64,000 bases of DNA from Hongsoonwoonella zoysiae. Lineage in GTDB: Bacteria > Pseudomonadota > Alphaproteobacteria > Rhizobiales > Stappiaceae. The notes under the pieces were generated by a model, which worked only from the letters and a program-made list of their open reading frames with translations, ran no database searches and was not told where the DNA came from. The stretch covers positions 995,236 to 1,059,235 of the forward strand of contig NZ_JABRXF010000001.1 in assembly GCF_013266695.1 (NCBI RefSeq), in the 5' to 3' direction. The position numbers were made by a program, and so were the translations under genes. Below, piece after piece: positions 50,340-58,989 of the stretch. Each line of letters begins with the position of its first letter. Within the stretch, counting starts at the first letter, position 1.

Positions 50340-50987
50340 ATGGGCCGAAATAGAGCGAGCCTTTTCATCTTGTCGGTGCTGGCGTTCAACGCCGTTCTCT
50401 ACAAGATTTCGACCGGTGCGGGTTGGGACCCTTCCGAAACCGGGCCGTTCGAAACGGCTCAGGCGCTGGTCTTGGTGCTCTCCGCCGGTGTTTGGATGCT
50501 CGCTTTTCGGCGGGCGGAAATAGGCATGTTCGAACGCTGGCTCGGCGTCGTTCTGACCGGCTTCGCCATATGGTTCTGCGGAAGAGAGATTGCCTGGGGC
50601 GGCATTTACGGGGTGCCTTTCGCCCTGACGCGCGGGCTTGAAATCGTTATCGTCGCGGGCATCCTTGTGTCGTTGGCTTTTCAGGCGCGCGTCTGGTTCA
50701 CGCAAATTCCGAACAGGAAACGAACGCTTCTTGATTTCGCCGGCACGTGGCGTTTTTTCTTCCTCGTCGTAGGGGCCGCTTCGGTTCTGGTGGGCGATTT
50801 CCTCGACAAGAAAATCCTGACCCTTCAATACAGCCAGCATCTTGAGGAAATTTTCGAATTGTCGGGATGGGTCTGTTTTCTTTTTGCGGCCATCTGCCAT
50901 GCTTGGGTTGTTATGGCCCGCAATGCCGTTCGCGCGGATAAAACCGCGCCCGCCACGGACCTCGGGGCATCCGAATTGGACCGTTGA
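50340..50987 (+). CDS. Conserved hypothetical multi-spanning membrane protein
   Basis: Predicted inner-membrane protein of 215 aa with about six hydrophobic segments, including ASLFILSVLAFNAVLYKIS, FETAQALVLVLSAGVWMLAF, LGVVLTGFAIWFCGREIAWG, LEIVIVAGILVSLAF, FFFLVVGAASVLVGDF and LSGWVCFLFAAICHAWVVM. Conserved-looking charged residues sit in REIAWGG and HLEEIFELSG, suggesting a functional centre in the membrane. No RBS is strong; ATG 50340 is 6 bases after an alternative GTG. The function is unknown. It precedes the MarR/NAGGN region but is separated by the opposite-strand marR. Confidence 0.72.
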   Translation: MGRNRASLFILSVLAFNAVLYKISTGAGWDPSETGPFETAQALVLVLSAGVWMLAFRRAEIGMFERWLGVVLTGFAIWFCGREIAWGGIYGVPFALTRGLEIVIVAGILVSLAFQARVWFTQIPNRKRTLLDFAGTWRFFFLVVGAASVLVGDFLDKKILTLQYSQHLEEIFELSGWVCFLFAAICHAWVVMARNAVRADKTAPATDLGASELDR

Positions 50988-51040
50988 CGGTCATTGCGCA
51001 ATGATCGAGTCCTGACGAGAACGCGAGTTGGCCGGCAGGA

Positions 51041-51535
51041 TCACGTTGCTTCTGCAATGCTTTCCAGTGAAGCGGCGTGCAGCACCGGCGCCGCTTCCAT
51101 ATCCTTCGCGCCCATCATTTCCGCCACGTCTTCCAATGCTTCGATGATCTGTCGGCGCCTTTCCGGCGAAAGCCTGTCGAAGCGTGCGGAGAAGGCGTGA
51201 TGGAGTAATGGCGGTGCCGTTCTGAGCGCTTCTTCTCCGGCATCCGTAAGGCTGGTGTAGACCACTCGTCGGTCACGCGTGTCACGCCGGCGTTCCACCA
51301 GTCTCTTCGCTTCCAGCTTGTCGAGGATCGTCACCACGGTCGCGGGCGAAAGGTTTGCGCCTTCGGCCAGGCGTTTCGAGGTGGTCGGCCCGTTGTCCTT
51401 GATCGTCTTCAGGATGACCACCTGAGGTACGGTCAGCCCCACCGCCTTCGTCACCTGCTTGGACTGAATATCCACCGCGCGCATTATGCGTCGGATGGAT
51501 CTCAGCACCGCGTTCAACTGCGCCTGCTCGGTCAT
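51041..51535 (-). CDS. MarR-family transcriptional regulator of NAGGN operon
   Basis: 164-aa winged-helix regulator: QLNAVLRSIRRIMRAVDIQSKQVTKAVGLTVPQVVILKTIKDNGPTTSKRLAEGANLSPATVVTILDKLEAKRLVERRRDTRDRRVVYTSLTDAGEEAL. It is divergent from the asnO-ngg-M42 operon across 118 bp that contain the dyad ATTTGAACTCAAAT. MarR genes in this position accompany the NAGGN 'trio' elsewhere, so it probably controls osmolyte synthesis, perhaps in response to salt. Confidence 0.9.
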   Translation of the reverse strand: MTEQAQLNAVLRSIRRIMRAVDIQSKQVTKAVGLTVPQVVILKTIKDNGPTTSKRLAEGANLSPATVVTILDKLEAKRLVERRRDTRDRRVVYTSLTDAGEEALRTAPPLLHHAFSARFDRLSPERRRQIIEALEDVAEMMGAKDMEAAPVLHAASLESIAEAT

Positions 51536-51570
51536 GCGTTTCCAGCCGGTTGTTTGTTTGATCTATTATT

Positions 51571-51584
51571 ATTTGAACTCAAAT
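51571..51584. promoter_or_regulatory. Candidate MarR operator
   Basis: ATTTGA-AC-TCAAAT, a perfect 6-bp inverted repeat with a 2-bp centre, lies in the AT-rich marR/asnO divergent promoter, 35 bp from marR and 69 bp from asnO. Such compact TTGA..TCAA dyads are usual for MarR proteins. Confidence 0.7.
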
Positions 51585-51653
51585 CATTTGTGTTGTAAAT
51601 ACCGCTTGAGGCTGCAACCGCAGCCTTTCCTTCGATCAACCAACATTGGATTC

Positions 51654-53426
51654 ATGTGCGGACTTTGCGGAGAAATCACCTTTGACGGCGCTTCGGCGTC
51701 CACTACAGCCCTTGAAGCGATGGCGGCGGAGCTTGCTCCCCGCGGCCCGGATGGAGATGGAATCCTGAGGCGTGGTCGTATCGGCCTCGGCCATCGACGG
51801 CTCAAGATCATTGACCTCTCGGATCATGCGCAACAGCCGATGACGGACCCTAAACTAGGGCTCGATATCGTTTTCAACGGCTGCATCTATAACTACAAGG
51901 AATTGCGCGCGGAGCTTGAAGCCAAGGGTTACGATTTCTTTTCCCACGGCGACACGGAAGTCATCCTGAAGGCGCATCACGCCTGGGGCGAGGACGCTCC
52001 GAAGAAGTTTCACGGCATGTTCGCCTATGCCGTATATGAACGCGACAGCGGCCGGCTGTTTCTTGCGCGCGACCGTTTCGGCATCAAGCCGCTTTATTAT
52101 TCCGATCTGCCGGGCAGGCTGCGTTTTGCATCCACTCTTCCGGCGGTCGTCGCGGGCGGCGGTGTCGATACGTCGATCGACCTGGGCGCGCTCAACACCT
52201 ACATGAGCTTCCATGCGGTGGTTCCGCCTCCTCGCACGATCCTGAACGGGGTGCGCAAGCTTCCGCCCGCCACTGTCCGCCGGTATGAGCCGGACGGTCG
52301 GTTTGCCGATACGATGTACTGGCATCTCGATTTTTCGCGCTCAGTGGAAGAAGAGGAGCGCAGCTTCGAGGCGTGGACCGACAGGGTTCACGAAGCGCTG
52401 ACGCTTGCGGTTGAACGGCGCATGGTCGCCGATGTCCCCGTGGGCGTCCTTTTGTCCGGCGGTGTCGATTCAAGCCTGATAGTCGGCCTGCTTGCTAACA
52501 TGGGGCAAAAGGGTCTGAAGACCTTTTCCATCGGTTTTGAGGAAGCCAAGGGCGAAAAGGGTGACGAGTTCACCTATTCCGACATGATCGCGGAGCATTT
52601 CGGCACCGACCATCGGAAGATTTTCGTTCCTTCGAGCGAGTTGATGGACGCCCTGCCGCGCACGATCGCCGCACAGTCGGAGCCGATGGTTTCTTATGAC
52701 AACGTCGGGTTTTTCCTTCTGTCCCGCGAGGTGGCGAAGCATGTGAAGGTCGTTCAGTCCGGCCAGGGCGCGGATGAGGTCTTCGCCGGATATCACTGGT
52801 ATCCGAAGCTTGAAGGCTCGAACCAGCCCATCGAGGACTATGCTGAAGCCTTTTTCGATCGCGACCACGAGAAGATGAGCCGTCATCTTGAAGCGCGCTG
52901 GCATGGTGCGGACGAGGCGCGCAAGGTGGTGAGCGACCATTTCGCGCTGCCGGGCGCAACCGATCCGGTTGACAAGGCTCTTCGTCTCGATACGCAGATC
53001 ATGCTGGCCGACGATCCGGTAAAGCGCGTCGACAATATGACGATGGCTTGGGGGCTTGAAGCGCGTGTTCCCTTCCTCGATCACGAATTGGTGGAGCTCG
53101 CGGCAAGGATCCCGGCGCGTCACAAGCTGGCGGATGGCGGCAAGGGTGTTTTGAAAGCCGTTGCCCGGCGTGTCGTGCCCAAGGAAGTCATCGACCGTCC
53201 GAAGGGTTATTTCCCGGTTCCGGCGTTGAAATATCTCGATGGCCCCTACCTTGAAATGGCACGCGATGCGCTGACGTCACAAAAAGCGCGCGAACGCGGG
53301 TTATTCCGAGGGGACTATCTCAACGCGATGTTCGACGACCCGGCCGCTTTCATCACGCCGCTGCGCGGGTCCGAGCTGTGGCAATGCGCGTTGCTTGAAC
53401 TGTGGATGCAGGCCCACGATCTCTGA
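51654..53426 (+). CDS. asnO: N-acetylglutaminylglutamine amidotransferase (AsnB-like)
   Basis: Amidates N-acetylglutaminylglutamine to the osmoprotectant dipeptide NAGGN; asparagine-synthetase fold, 590 aa. Start at ATG 51654 leaves Cys2 as the glutaminase nucleophile (MCGLCGEITFDG). RGPDGDGILRRGRIGLGHRRLKIIDLS and the synthetase P-loop VLLSGGVDSSLIVGLLANMG are clear. It differs from AsnB in family context: it is the first gene of the conserved trio with a GNAT/ATP-grasp ligase and an M42 peptidase. The RBS is weak. Probably under MarR and osmotic control. Confidence 0.94.
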   Translation: MCGLCGEITFDGASASTTALEAMAAELAPRGPDGDGILRRGRIGLGHRRLKIIDLSDHAQQPMTDPKLGLDIVFNGCIYNYKELRAELEAKGYDFFSHGDTEVILKAHHAWGEDAPKKFHGMFAYAVYERDSGRLFLARDRFGIKPLYYSDLPGRLRFASTLPAVVAGGGVDTSIDLGALNTYMSFHAVVPPPRTILNGVRKLPPATVRRYEPDGRFADTMYWHLDFSRSVEEEERSFEAWTDRVHEALTLAVERRMVADVPVGVLLSGGVDSSLIVGLLANMGQKGLKTFSIGFEEAKGEKGDEFTYSDMIAEHFGTDHRKIFVPSSELMDALPRTIAAQSEPMVSYDNVGFFLLSREVAKHVKVVQSGQGADEVFAGYHWYPKLEGSNQPIEDYAEAFFDRDHEKMSRHLEARWHGADEARKVVSDHFALPGATDPVDKALRLDTQIMLADDPVKRVDNMTMAWGLEARVPFLDHELVELAARIPARHKLADGGKGVLKAVARRVVPKEVIDRPKGYFPVPALKYLDGPYLEMARDALTSQKARERGLFRGDYLNAMFDDPAAFITPLRGSELWQCALLELWMQAHDL

Positions 53427-53440
53427 CCCAGGAGGCGTCA

Positions 53441-55201
53441 ATGTCTACCCAGCAGAGCAAGAGAAGCGAGCCTCACGCGCAATCCTATCGCCTGCGCAGG
53501 ATGCGCAATCAAAGCCTCAAGCCACCGATCGGTTCGGTCGGTGGTGAAGGCGATGTCCCGTCGAATTTTTCGCTGGACGTCGGCTGGGGTCGCCTCCTTT
53601 TCGGCCAGACGTTCGAAAGTGCCGAAGAGATTGCCCGGACGTTGCGGGCCGAGACGCCGGGCGAGCGCGATATCGCCTTTTACATTCGCGATCCCCATGT
53701 CGCGCTTGCTGCCGCGCCGCAGCAGCTTTTTCTCGATCCTTCGCACACCTTCCGGCTCGATCTTGCGACCTATCGCCCGGCGCATAAACCGGTCGAAGGC
53801 ATTATCATCCGCAGGCTTTGCACGCAGGCCGACGCGGAAGCGGTCAACCGCATCTATATCGCGCGAGGTATGGCGCCCGTGGCGCCCGAATTCTTCTGGA
53901 AACGGCGCGACAGCCGCGTCATGACATTCTTCGTGGCCGAGGACGAAACGACCGGCGAAATCGTCGGCACAGTGACCGGTGTCGATCACGCGCGCGCCTT
54001 CGGCGATCCCGAGCGCGGAGCCTCACTCTGGTGCCTTGCGGTGGATAGTCAGCAGGCACGCTCGGGAACGGGAACCGCATTGGTGCGCCGCCTTGCGGAT
54101 CTCTTCCAGGCGCGCGGCTGCGCCTATCTCGACTTGTCGGTGCTGCATGACAATTCATCGGCCATCAGTCTTTACGAGAAGCTGGGCTTCAAACGCATTC
54201 CGGTCTTTGCGCTAAAGAAGAAGAATCCGATCAACGAGAGGCTTTTCATCGGGGAATTGCCCGAGGAAAAGCTGAACCCATACGCACGCATCATTGTCGA
54301 TGAGGCGAGGCGGCGGGGCGTCAATGTCGAGATCCTGGATGCTGAAGGCGGCTTCTTCCGCTTGAGCCACGGCGGCCGCCAGATCGTCTGTCGCGAAGCC
54401 TTGAGCGAATTGACCACGGCGGTTGCCATGAGCATCTGCGATGACAAGGCGATCACGCGCCGCTTCGTCGAAAAGGCGGGCCTGCGCGTGCCGGATCAGG
54501 CGGATGCCGAAGATCCGGACGCCTGGAAACAGGTGCTTGAAAAATCCGGAGCGGTCGTCGTCAAGCCGGCGCGAGGGGAGCAGGGTCGCGGCATTTCGGT
54601 TGGCGTGAAGAACGAGCTGGAGATCAAGCGCGCGATCCTGCGCGCCCGCGAGGTTTGCGACAAGGTGCTGGTGGAGGAACTTGTCGAAGGCCACGACATG
54701 CGCCTCGTGGTCATCGATTTCGAAGTGGTAGCGGTCGCCATGCGCAAGCCCGCGACCGTAACCGGCGATGGAAAGAGCACGGTAGCGCATTTGATAGAGA
54801 TGCAGAGCCGTCGTCGGCGCGAGGCGACAGGCGGTGAATCGGCCATTCCGATGGATGACGAAACGCAGCGCTGCGTGGCCGCGAAAGGATATGGTTTCGA
54901 CAGTATCCTGGCCGAAGGCGTGAAGCTCGAGGTGCGGCGAACGGCCAATCTTCACACCGGCGGCACGATCCACGATGTGACAGATTTCACCCATCCTGAC
55001 CTTATCGAGGCCGCACAAAGGGCCGCGCGGGCGATTGACATTCCCGTGGTCGGCATTGATTTCATGGTCAAGGATCCGTCCGAACCGAACTACGCATTCA
55101 TAGAGGCCAACGAGCGGCCGGGGCTTGCCAACCATGAACCGCAACCGACGGCGGAACGCTTCATGGACCTCCTCTTTCCGCTAACGGTGGCCTACTCATA
55201 A
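53441..55201 (+). CDS. ngg: N-acetylglutaminylglutamine synthetase (GNAT-ATP-grasp fusion)
   Basis: Makes N-acetylglutaminylglutamine, precursor of NAGGN. 586 aa from ATG 53441 with AGGAGG 7 bases upstream. The N-half is a GNAT acetyltransferase (about residues 110-265: GASLWCLAVDSQQARSGTGTALVRRLADLFQARGCAYLDLSVLHDNSSAISLYEKLGFKRIPVF). The C-half is an ATP-grasp ligase (about 310-580: GAVVVKPARGEQGRGISVGV, HDMRLVVIDFEVVAVAMRKPATVTGDG, GIDFMVKDPSEPNYAFIEANERPGLANHE). The fusion lets one protein acetylate and ligate glutamine. It begins 15 bp after asnO. Confidence 0.95.
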   Translation: MSTQQSKRSEPHAQSYRLRRMRNQSLKPPIGSVGGEGDVPSNFSLDVGWGRLLFGQTFESAEEIARTLRAETPGERDIAFYIRDPHVALAAAPQQLFLDPSHTFRLDLATYRPAHKPVEGIIIRRLCTQADAEAVNRIYIARGMAPVAPEFFWKRRDSRVMTFFVAEDETTGEIVGTVTGVDHARAFGDPERGASLWCLAVDSQQARSGTGTALVRRLADLFQARGCAYLDLSVLHDNSSAISLYEKLGFKRIPVFALKKKNPINERLFIGELPEEKLNPYARIIVDEARRRGVNVEILDAEGGFFRLSHGGRQIVCREALSELTTAVAMSICDDKAITRRFVEKAGLRVPDQADAEDPDAWKQVLEKSGAVVVKPARGEQGRGISVGVKNELEIKRAILRAREVCDKVLVEELVEGHDMRLVVIDFEVVAVAMRKPATVTGDGKSTVAHLIEMQSRRRREATGGESAIPMDDETQRCVAAKGYGFDSILAEGVKLEVRRTANLHTGGTIHDVTDFTHPDLIEAAQRAARAIDIPVVGIDFMVKDPSEPNYAFIEANERPGLANHEPQPTAERFMDLLFPLTVAYS

Positions 55202-55214
55202 GGGGGCATGCCGA

Positions 55215-56393
55215 ATGGCGCGACTGCAGATTGATATCGACTATCTCGCCGATCAACTGAAGAAGCTCCTGGAGATACCGTCTCCCACCGGCTTTACCGA
55301 CACGGTCGTCAGAGCGACGGGCGAGGAGTTGACGCGTCTTGGCGTGCCGTTCGAGCTGACAAGGCGCGGCGCCATCCGTGCCTGGCTCGACGGCAAGGCG
55401 AGCGATCAGCGCCGGGCGGTGATTTCGCATCTCGATACGCTCGGCGCGCAGGTAAAGCAGATCAAGGAAAACGGGCGGCTCGAGCTTGTGCCGATCGGGC
55501 ATTGGTCCGCGCGTTTCGCCGAAGGCGCGCGCTGTACCATCATTTCCGATCGCGGCAGCTATCGCGGCACCATCCTTCCGCTCCGCGCATCGGGGCACAC
55601 CTACGGGGAGGGCGTCGACAAGCTGCCCGTCGGTTGGGAATATGTCGAGCTTCGCGTCGATGCGCTTGCCAAGTCGCACAACGATGTCCAGCGTCTTGGG
55701 ATCGAGGTTGGCGATCTGGTGGCGATCGATCCGCAGCCAGAGTTTCTCGACAATGGTTTTATCGTTTCGCGTTACCTGGACAACAAGGCAGGCGTTGCGT
55801 TGATGCTCGCTGCCCTTGAAGCGCACAAGCGCGAGAAAGCCGTCCCGACAGTCGATACATACTGGCTGTTTTCCATCTCCGAGGAGGTTGGCGTCGGCGC
55901 TTCGGCGGTGCTTTCACACGATGTCGCATCGCTGGTCGTCGTCGACAATGGTACCAGCGCGCCGGGCCAGAATTCGTCGGAATTCGGCGTCACTATCGCT
56001 ATGGCCGATCAGTCCGGGCCGTTCGATTATCATCTGACGCACAAGCTCATCCAGCTCTGCAAGGAAAACGAGATCCGTCACCAGCGCGACGTATTTCGCT
56101 ACTATCGCTCGGACAGCGCATCGGCGATCGAGGCGGGCGCGGATGTGCGTACGGCCCTGGCGACATTTGGCGTGGACGCCTCGCACGGATACGAGCGCAT
56201 TAACATGCACGCGCTAAGGTCGGTAGCCGAACTCCTGACCGCCTATACGCTGAGCCCGGTCGTTATCGAACGCGATGCCAAGGAAATCGGCCCGATGAAG
56301 GGTTTCACGGAGCAGCCTCTGGAAGAAGCATCTCAGGAGCTCGGCACCGGTGCTCGCACGAATGGCGACCCCTTCGTCGAAACCGAAGAGTAG
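55215..56393 (+). CDS. M42-family metallopeptidase of NAGGN system
   Basis: 392-aa cytosolic peptidase of the M42 (tetrahedral aminopeptidase) family, third member of the osmolyte trio. ISHLDTLGAQVKQI carries a metal-binding His-x-Asp, YLDNKAGVALMLAALEAHK the bridging Asp, and FSISEEVGVGASAVLS the catalytic Glu pair. HGYERINMHALRSVAELLTAY holds the C-terminal His. It may degrade the dipeptide when osmolarity falls or trim by-products; its exact role is not settled. It starts 14 bp after ngg and ends 5 bp before a convergent LysR gene. Confidence 0.92.
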   Translation: MARLQIDIDYLADQLKKLLEIPSPTGFTDTVVRATGEELTRLGVPFELTRRGAIRAWLDGKASDQRRAVISHLDTLGAQVKQIKENGRLELVPIGHWSARFAEGARCTIISDRGSYRGTILPLRASGHTYGEGVDKLPVGWEYVELRVDALAKSHNDVQRLGIEVGDLVAIDPQPEFLDNGFIVSRYLDNKAGVALMLAALEAHKREKAVPTVDTYWLFSISEEVGVGASAVLSHDVASLVVVDNGTSAPGQNSSEFGVTIAMADQSGPFDYHLTHKLIQLCKENEIRHQRDVFRYYRSDSASAIEAGADVRTALATFGVDASHGYERINMHALRSVAELLTAYTLSPVVIERDAKEIGPMKGFTEQPLEEASQELGTGARTNGDPFVETEE

Positions 56394-56398
56394 GGCTC

Positions 56399-57307
56399 TT
56401 ATTCCGTCTTCTGAGAAAGCAGCCAGTCGCGCACAAGCGCGGCTGGCTTGTTGAGCGTGGAGAACTTGGGCCATACGACCTGGAATGGCTGCTCGGTTTC
56501 AAGCACGCGGTCGCAAACACGCAAGAGCAACCCCGCCTCGACAAGGCGGTCGGTCAGGTGCTTCCACCCGAGCGCTATACCCTGTCCCTCCATCACCGCC
56601 TGGATCACGAGCACGTAATCGTTGATCAGAAGTCCGCTCGCCAGGCTCGGCCGCGGGTGGCCGTTATCGGTGAACCAGTCGCCCCAGTCGGTGCACGGGC
56701 GATAGGGCTCTTCCAGATGGATAAGCCGGTGGTGCAGAAGGTCCTCGGAACTGGCCGGCATGCCGTTGCGTGCCACGTAGGAAGGGCTTGCCACGGGCTC
56801 GATGCGTTCAGGTGCCAAAACCTCCGCCTCATAGCTGTGGAAGGCCCCGGTCGGGGCCGAGCGGATGCCGAGGGGAATGTTCTCGGCAACAATGTCGATG
56901 TCCCGGTCGCTCGTCTGGATGCGCAGATCGATCTCCGGCAGCTCCTCGCGAAATTTCGCAAGCCTCGGCAGCATCCAGAAACTCGCGAAAGCGGTGGAGG
57001 CCGAAAGCGTTACATGCCCTTCGCTGCCGAGCGCGCGCAGTTCCTCGGCGGATTTCCGGATATGGCCGAGGCCCAACGAAACATCGGCATAAAACCGCGC
57101 GCCTGCCTCCGTCAGTTCGACATGGCGGTGGCGGCGATGAAACAGCCGTACGCCGAGGTTTTCTTCAAGGGACCTGACCGCCAGACTGACGGCGGCCTGG
57201 CTCATCGCAAGCTCCTCTCCAGCCCTAGTGAAGCTTGAATGGCGCGCGGCCGCCTCGAAGGCGATAAGCGCGCTCGGCGAGGGCAGAAGGTGGCGCAGGC
57301 TTTTCAT
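56399..57307 (-). CDS. LysR-family transcriptional regulator beside mttB-like gene
   Basis: 302-aa GcvA-like LysR protein. The HTH is LPSPSALIAFEAAARHSSFTRAGEELAMSQAAVSLAVRSLEENLGVRLFHRRHRHVELTEAGARFY; the effector domain includes HVTLSASTAFASFWMLPRLAKFREELPEIDLRIQTSDRDIDIVAENIPLGIR. It diverges from the MttB-family gene across 98 bp that contain an ATTC-N9-GAAT LysR-type site. It is the likely activator of the mttB-flavoprotein pair; the inducer is presumably the methylated substrate. Confidence 0.9.
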   Translation of the reverse strand: MKSLRHLLPSPSALIAFEAAARHSSFTRAGEELAMSQAAVSLAVRSLEENLGVRLFHRRHRHVELTEAGARFYADVSLGLGHIRKSAEELRALGSEGHVTLSASTAFASFWMLPRLAKFREELPEIDLRIQTSDRDIDIVAENIPLGIRSAPTGAFHSYEAEVLAPERIEPVASPSYVARNGMPASSEDLLHHRLIHLEEPYRPCTDWGDWFTDNGHPRPSLASGLLINDYVLVIQAVMEGQGIALGWKHLTDRLVEAGLLLRVCDRVLETEQPFQVVWPKFSTLNKPAALVRDWLLSQKTE

Positions 57308-57318
57308 AAGTTCATCTT

Positions 57319-57335
57319 ATTCCAGAGATTAGAAT
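57319..57335. promoter_or_regulatory. LysR-type binding site (ATTC-N9-GAAT)
   Basis: ATTC (57319-57322), nine bases, GAAT (57332-57335). This is an interrupted dyad with the T-N11-A spacing expected for LysR regulators, 12 bp upstream of the lysR start and 70 bp upstream of the mttB-like start. Its place between divergent genes fits autoregulation plus activation. Confidence 0.5.
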
Positions 57336-57405
57336 TTCGCCACATCACATCGATAGTCCGGGCTGATAGCCTTTCTGGCATAAGTTCGGGTGAAGGGAGA
57401 TCGCC

Positions 57406-58959
57406 ATGCCGTCCTTGAAGTTGGCCGAGGGTGGCACTCGCCCGAAGAAAAGCGCGCGCGAAAGACGAAAAGAACGTCGCGCCACGACGGTTCATGCGGC
57501 CCCCGCCTACATCACGCGCCAGATTCCACCCTATGAGATTTTGGGCGAGGAAAGTCTCCTGCGCATTGAGGCTGCGGCAGATCGCATCCTTGCCGAGGTT
57601 GGGATCGAGTTCCGTGGCGATGATGTCGCGCTCGATCTTTTCCGAAAGGCTGGCGCGAAGGCGGATGGCGTGCGCTGCATGTTCGAGCCCGGCATGCTGC
57701 GCGAGATCCTGAAAACCGCTCCGCGCGAGTTCGTGCAGCATGCCCGCAATCCGTCCCGTTCGGTCAAGATCGGCGGGCCGCATGTGGTTTTCGCGCCGTC
57801 CTATGGCTCGCCTTTTGTGATGGACCTCGACCGGGGGCGCCGTTACGGGACGATCGAGGATTTCCGGAATTTCGTGAAGCTCGCCTACGCAGCACCCTGG
57901 CTGCATCATTCGGGCGGTACGGTTTGCGAACCGACGGACGTTCCGGTCAACAAGCGTCATTTGGATATGGTCTACGCGCATCTGCGCTATTCCGACAAAT
58001 CCTTCCTGGGGTCGATAACGGCCCCGGAGCGGGCGGAAGATTCCATCGAGATGGCGCGGATTGTCTTCGGGCCGGAATTTGTCGAAGAAAACTGCGTCGT
58101 CATGGGCAACGTGAACGTCAATTCGCCGCTGGTCTGGGACGGGACGATGACGGGTGCGATCCGCGCTTATGCCGCCGCAAACCAGGGCTCGGTGATTGTG
58201 CCGTTCATCCTAGGCGGCGCGATGGGGCCCGTGACGAGCGCCGGCGCGATCGCCCAGTCGCTTGCCGAAACCATGGTCGGCTGTGCGTTGACCCAGCTCG
58301 TGCGCCCCGGCGCGCCGGTGATATTCGGCAATTTCCTCTCGTCGATGGCCTTGCGCTCCGGCTCGCCCACTTTCGGCACGCCGGAACCGGCGGCAGGTTC
58401 GCTCGTCGTCGGTCAGCTCGCGCGTCGCCTCGGCTTGCCGCTTCGCTGCGCCGGCTCTTTCACGACGTCGAAGCTGCCCGATGCCCAGGCGATGCAGGAA
58501 AGCGTGACCTCTATGCTCTCCGCCGTTCATTGTGGTGCGAATTTCCTGCTCCATTCGGCGGGCTTTCTCGATGGGCTTCTTTCGATGAGCTACGAGAAGT
58601 TCGTCATGGACGTCGACTATTGCGGCGCGTTGCACACCTATCTTGCCGGCGTCCCGGTGGACGATAACAGCCTTGCGCTTGACGCGTTCGCCGAGGTCGG
58701 GCCGGGAAATCACTTCTTCGGCGCATCCCACACCATGCGAAATTACGAGACCGCTTTCTGGGACACGGACCTATCCGACAACGATCCGTTCGAAACGTGG
58801 GATGAAAATGGCGGTCTGGACATGGCGAGCCGCGCAAATGCGCGCTGGAAGAAGGTTCTTAATGCCTACGAGGCGCCGCCGATCGACCCGGGCGTTGACC
58901 AGGCGCTTCAGGAGTTCATAGCCTGCAGGAAGGCAGAAATGCCGGATGCCTGGTATTGA
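57406..58959 (+). CDS. MttB-family (COG5598) methyltransferase, non-pyrrolysine
   Basis: 517-aa protein of the trimethylamine:corrinoid methyltransferase superfamily. It starts with a basic segment (KKSARERRKERRATT), then QIPPYEILGEESLLRIEAAADRILAEVGIEFRG, APSYGSPFVMDLDRGRRYGTIEDFRNFVKLAY, GTVCEPTDVPVNKRHLDMVYAHL, GAIAQSLAETMVGCALTQLVRPGAPVIFGNF and GSFTTSKLPDAQAMQESVTSML. The frame has no in-frame amber codon, so it lacks pyrrolysine. Characterised non-Pyl members in anaerobes demethylate quaternary amines (glycine betaine, proline betaine, carnitine) onto a corrinoid protein. No corrinoid protein gene is adjacent. GGGAGA upstream supports ATG 57406. It is followed after 30 bp by a TMADH-like flavoprotein. 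Confidence 0.9.
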   Translation: MPSLKLAEGGTRPKKSARERRKERRATTVHAAPAYITRQIPPYEILGEESLLRIEAAADRILAEVGIEFRGDDVALDLFRKAGAKADGVRCMFEPGMLREILKTAPREFVQHARNPSRSVKIGGPHVVFAPSYGSPFVMDLDRGRRYGTIEDFRNFVKLAYAAPWLHHSGGTVCEPTDVPVNKRHLDMVYAHLRYSDKSFLGSITAPERAEDSIEMARIVFGPEFVEENCVVMGNVNVNSPLVWDGTMTGAIRAYAAANQGSVIVPFILGGAMGPVTSAGAIAQSLAETMVGCALTQLVRPGAPVIFGNFLSSMALRSGSPTFGTPEPAAGSLVVGQLARRLGLPLRCAGSFTTSKLPDAQAMQESVTSMLSAVHCGANFLLHSAGFLDGLLSMSYEKFVMDVDYCGALHTYLAGVPVDDNSLALDAFAEVGPGNHFFGASHTMRNYETAFWDTDLSDNDPFETWDENGGLDMASRANARWKKVLNAYEAPPIDPGVDQALQEFIACRKAEMPDAWY

Positions 58960-58989
58960 AAACCGGCCTGAAATACAGGGGCCCGCCGC

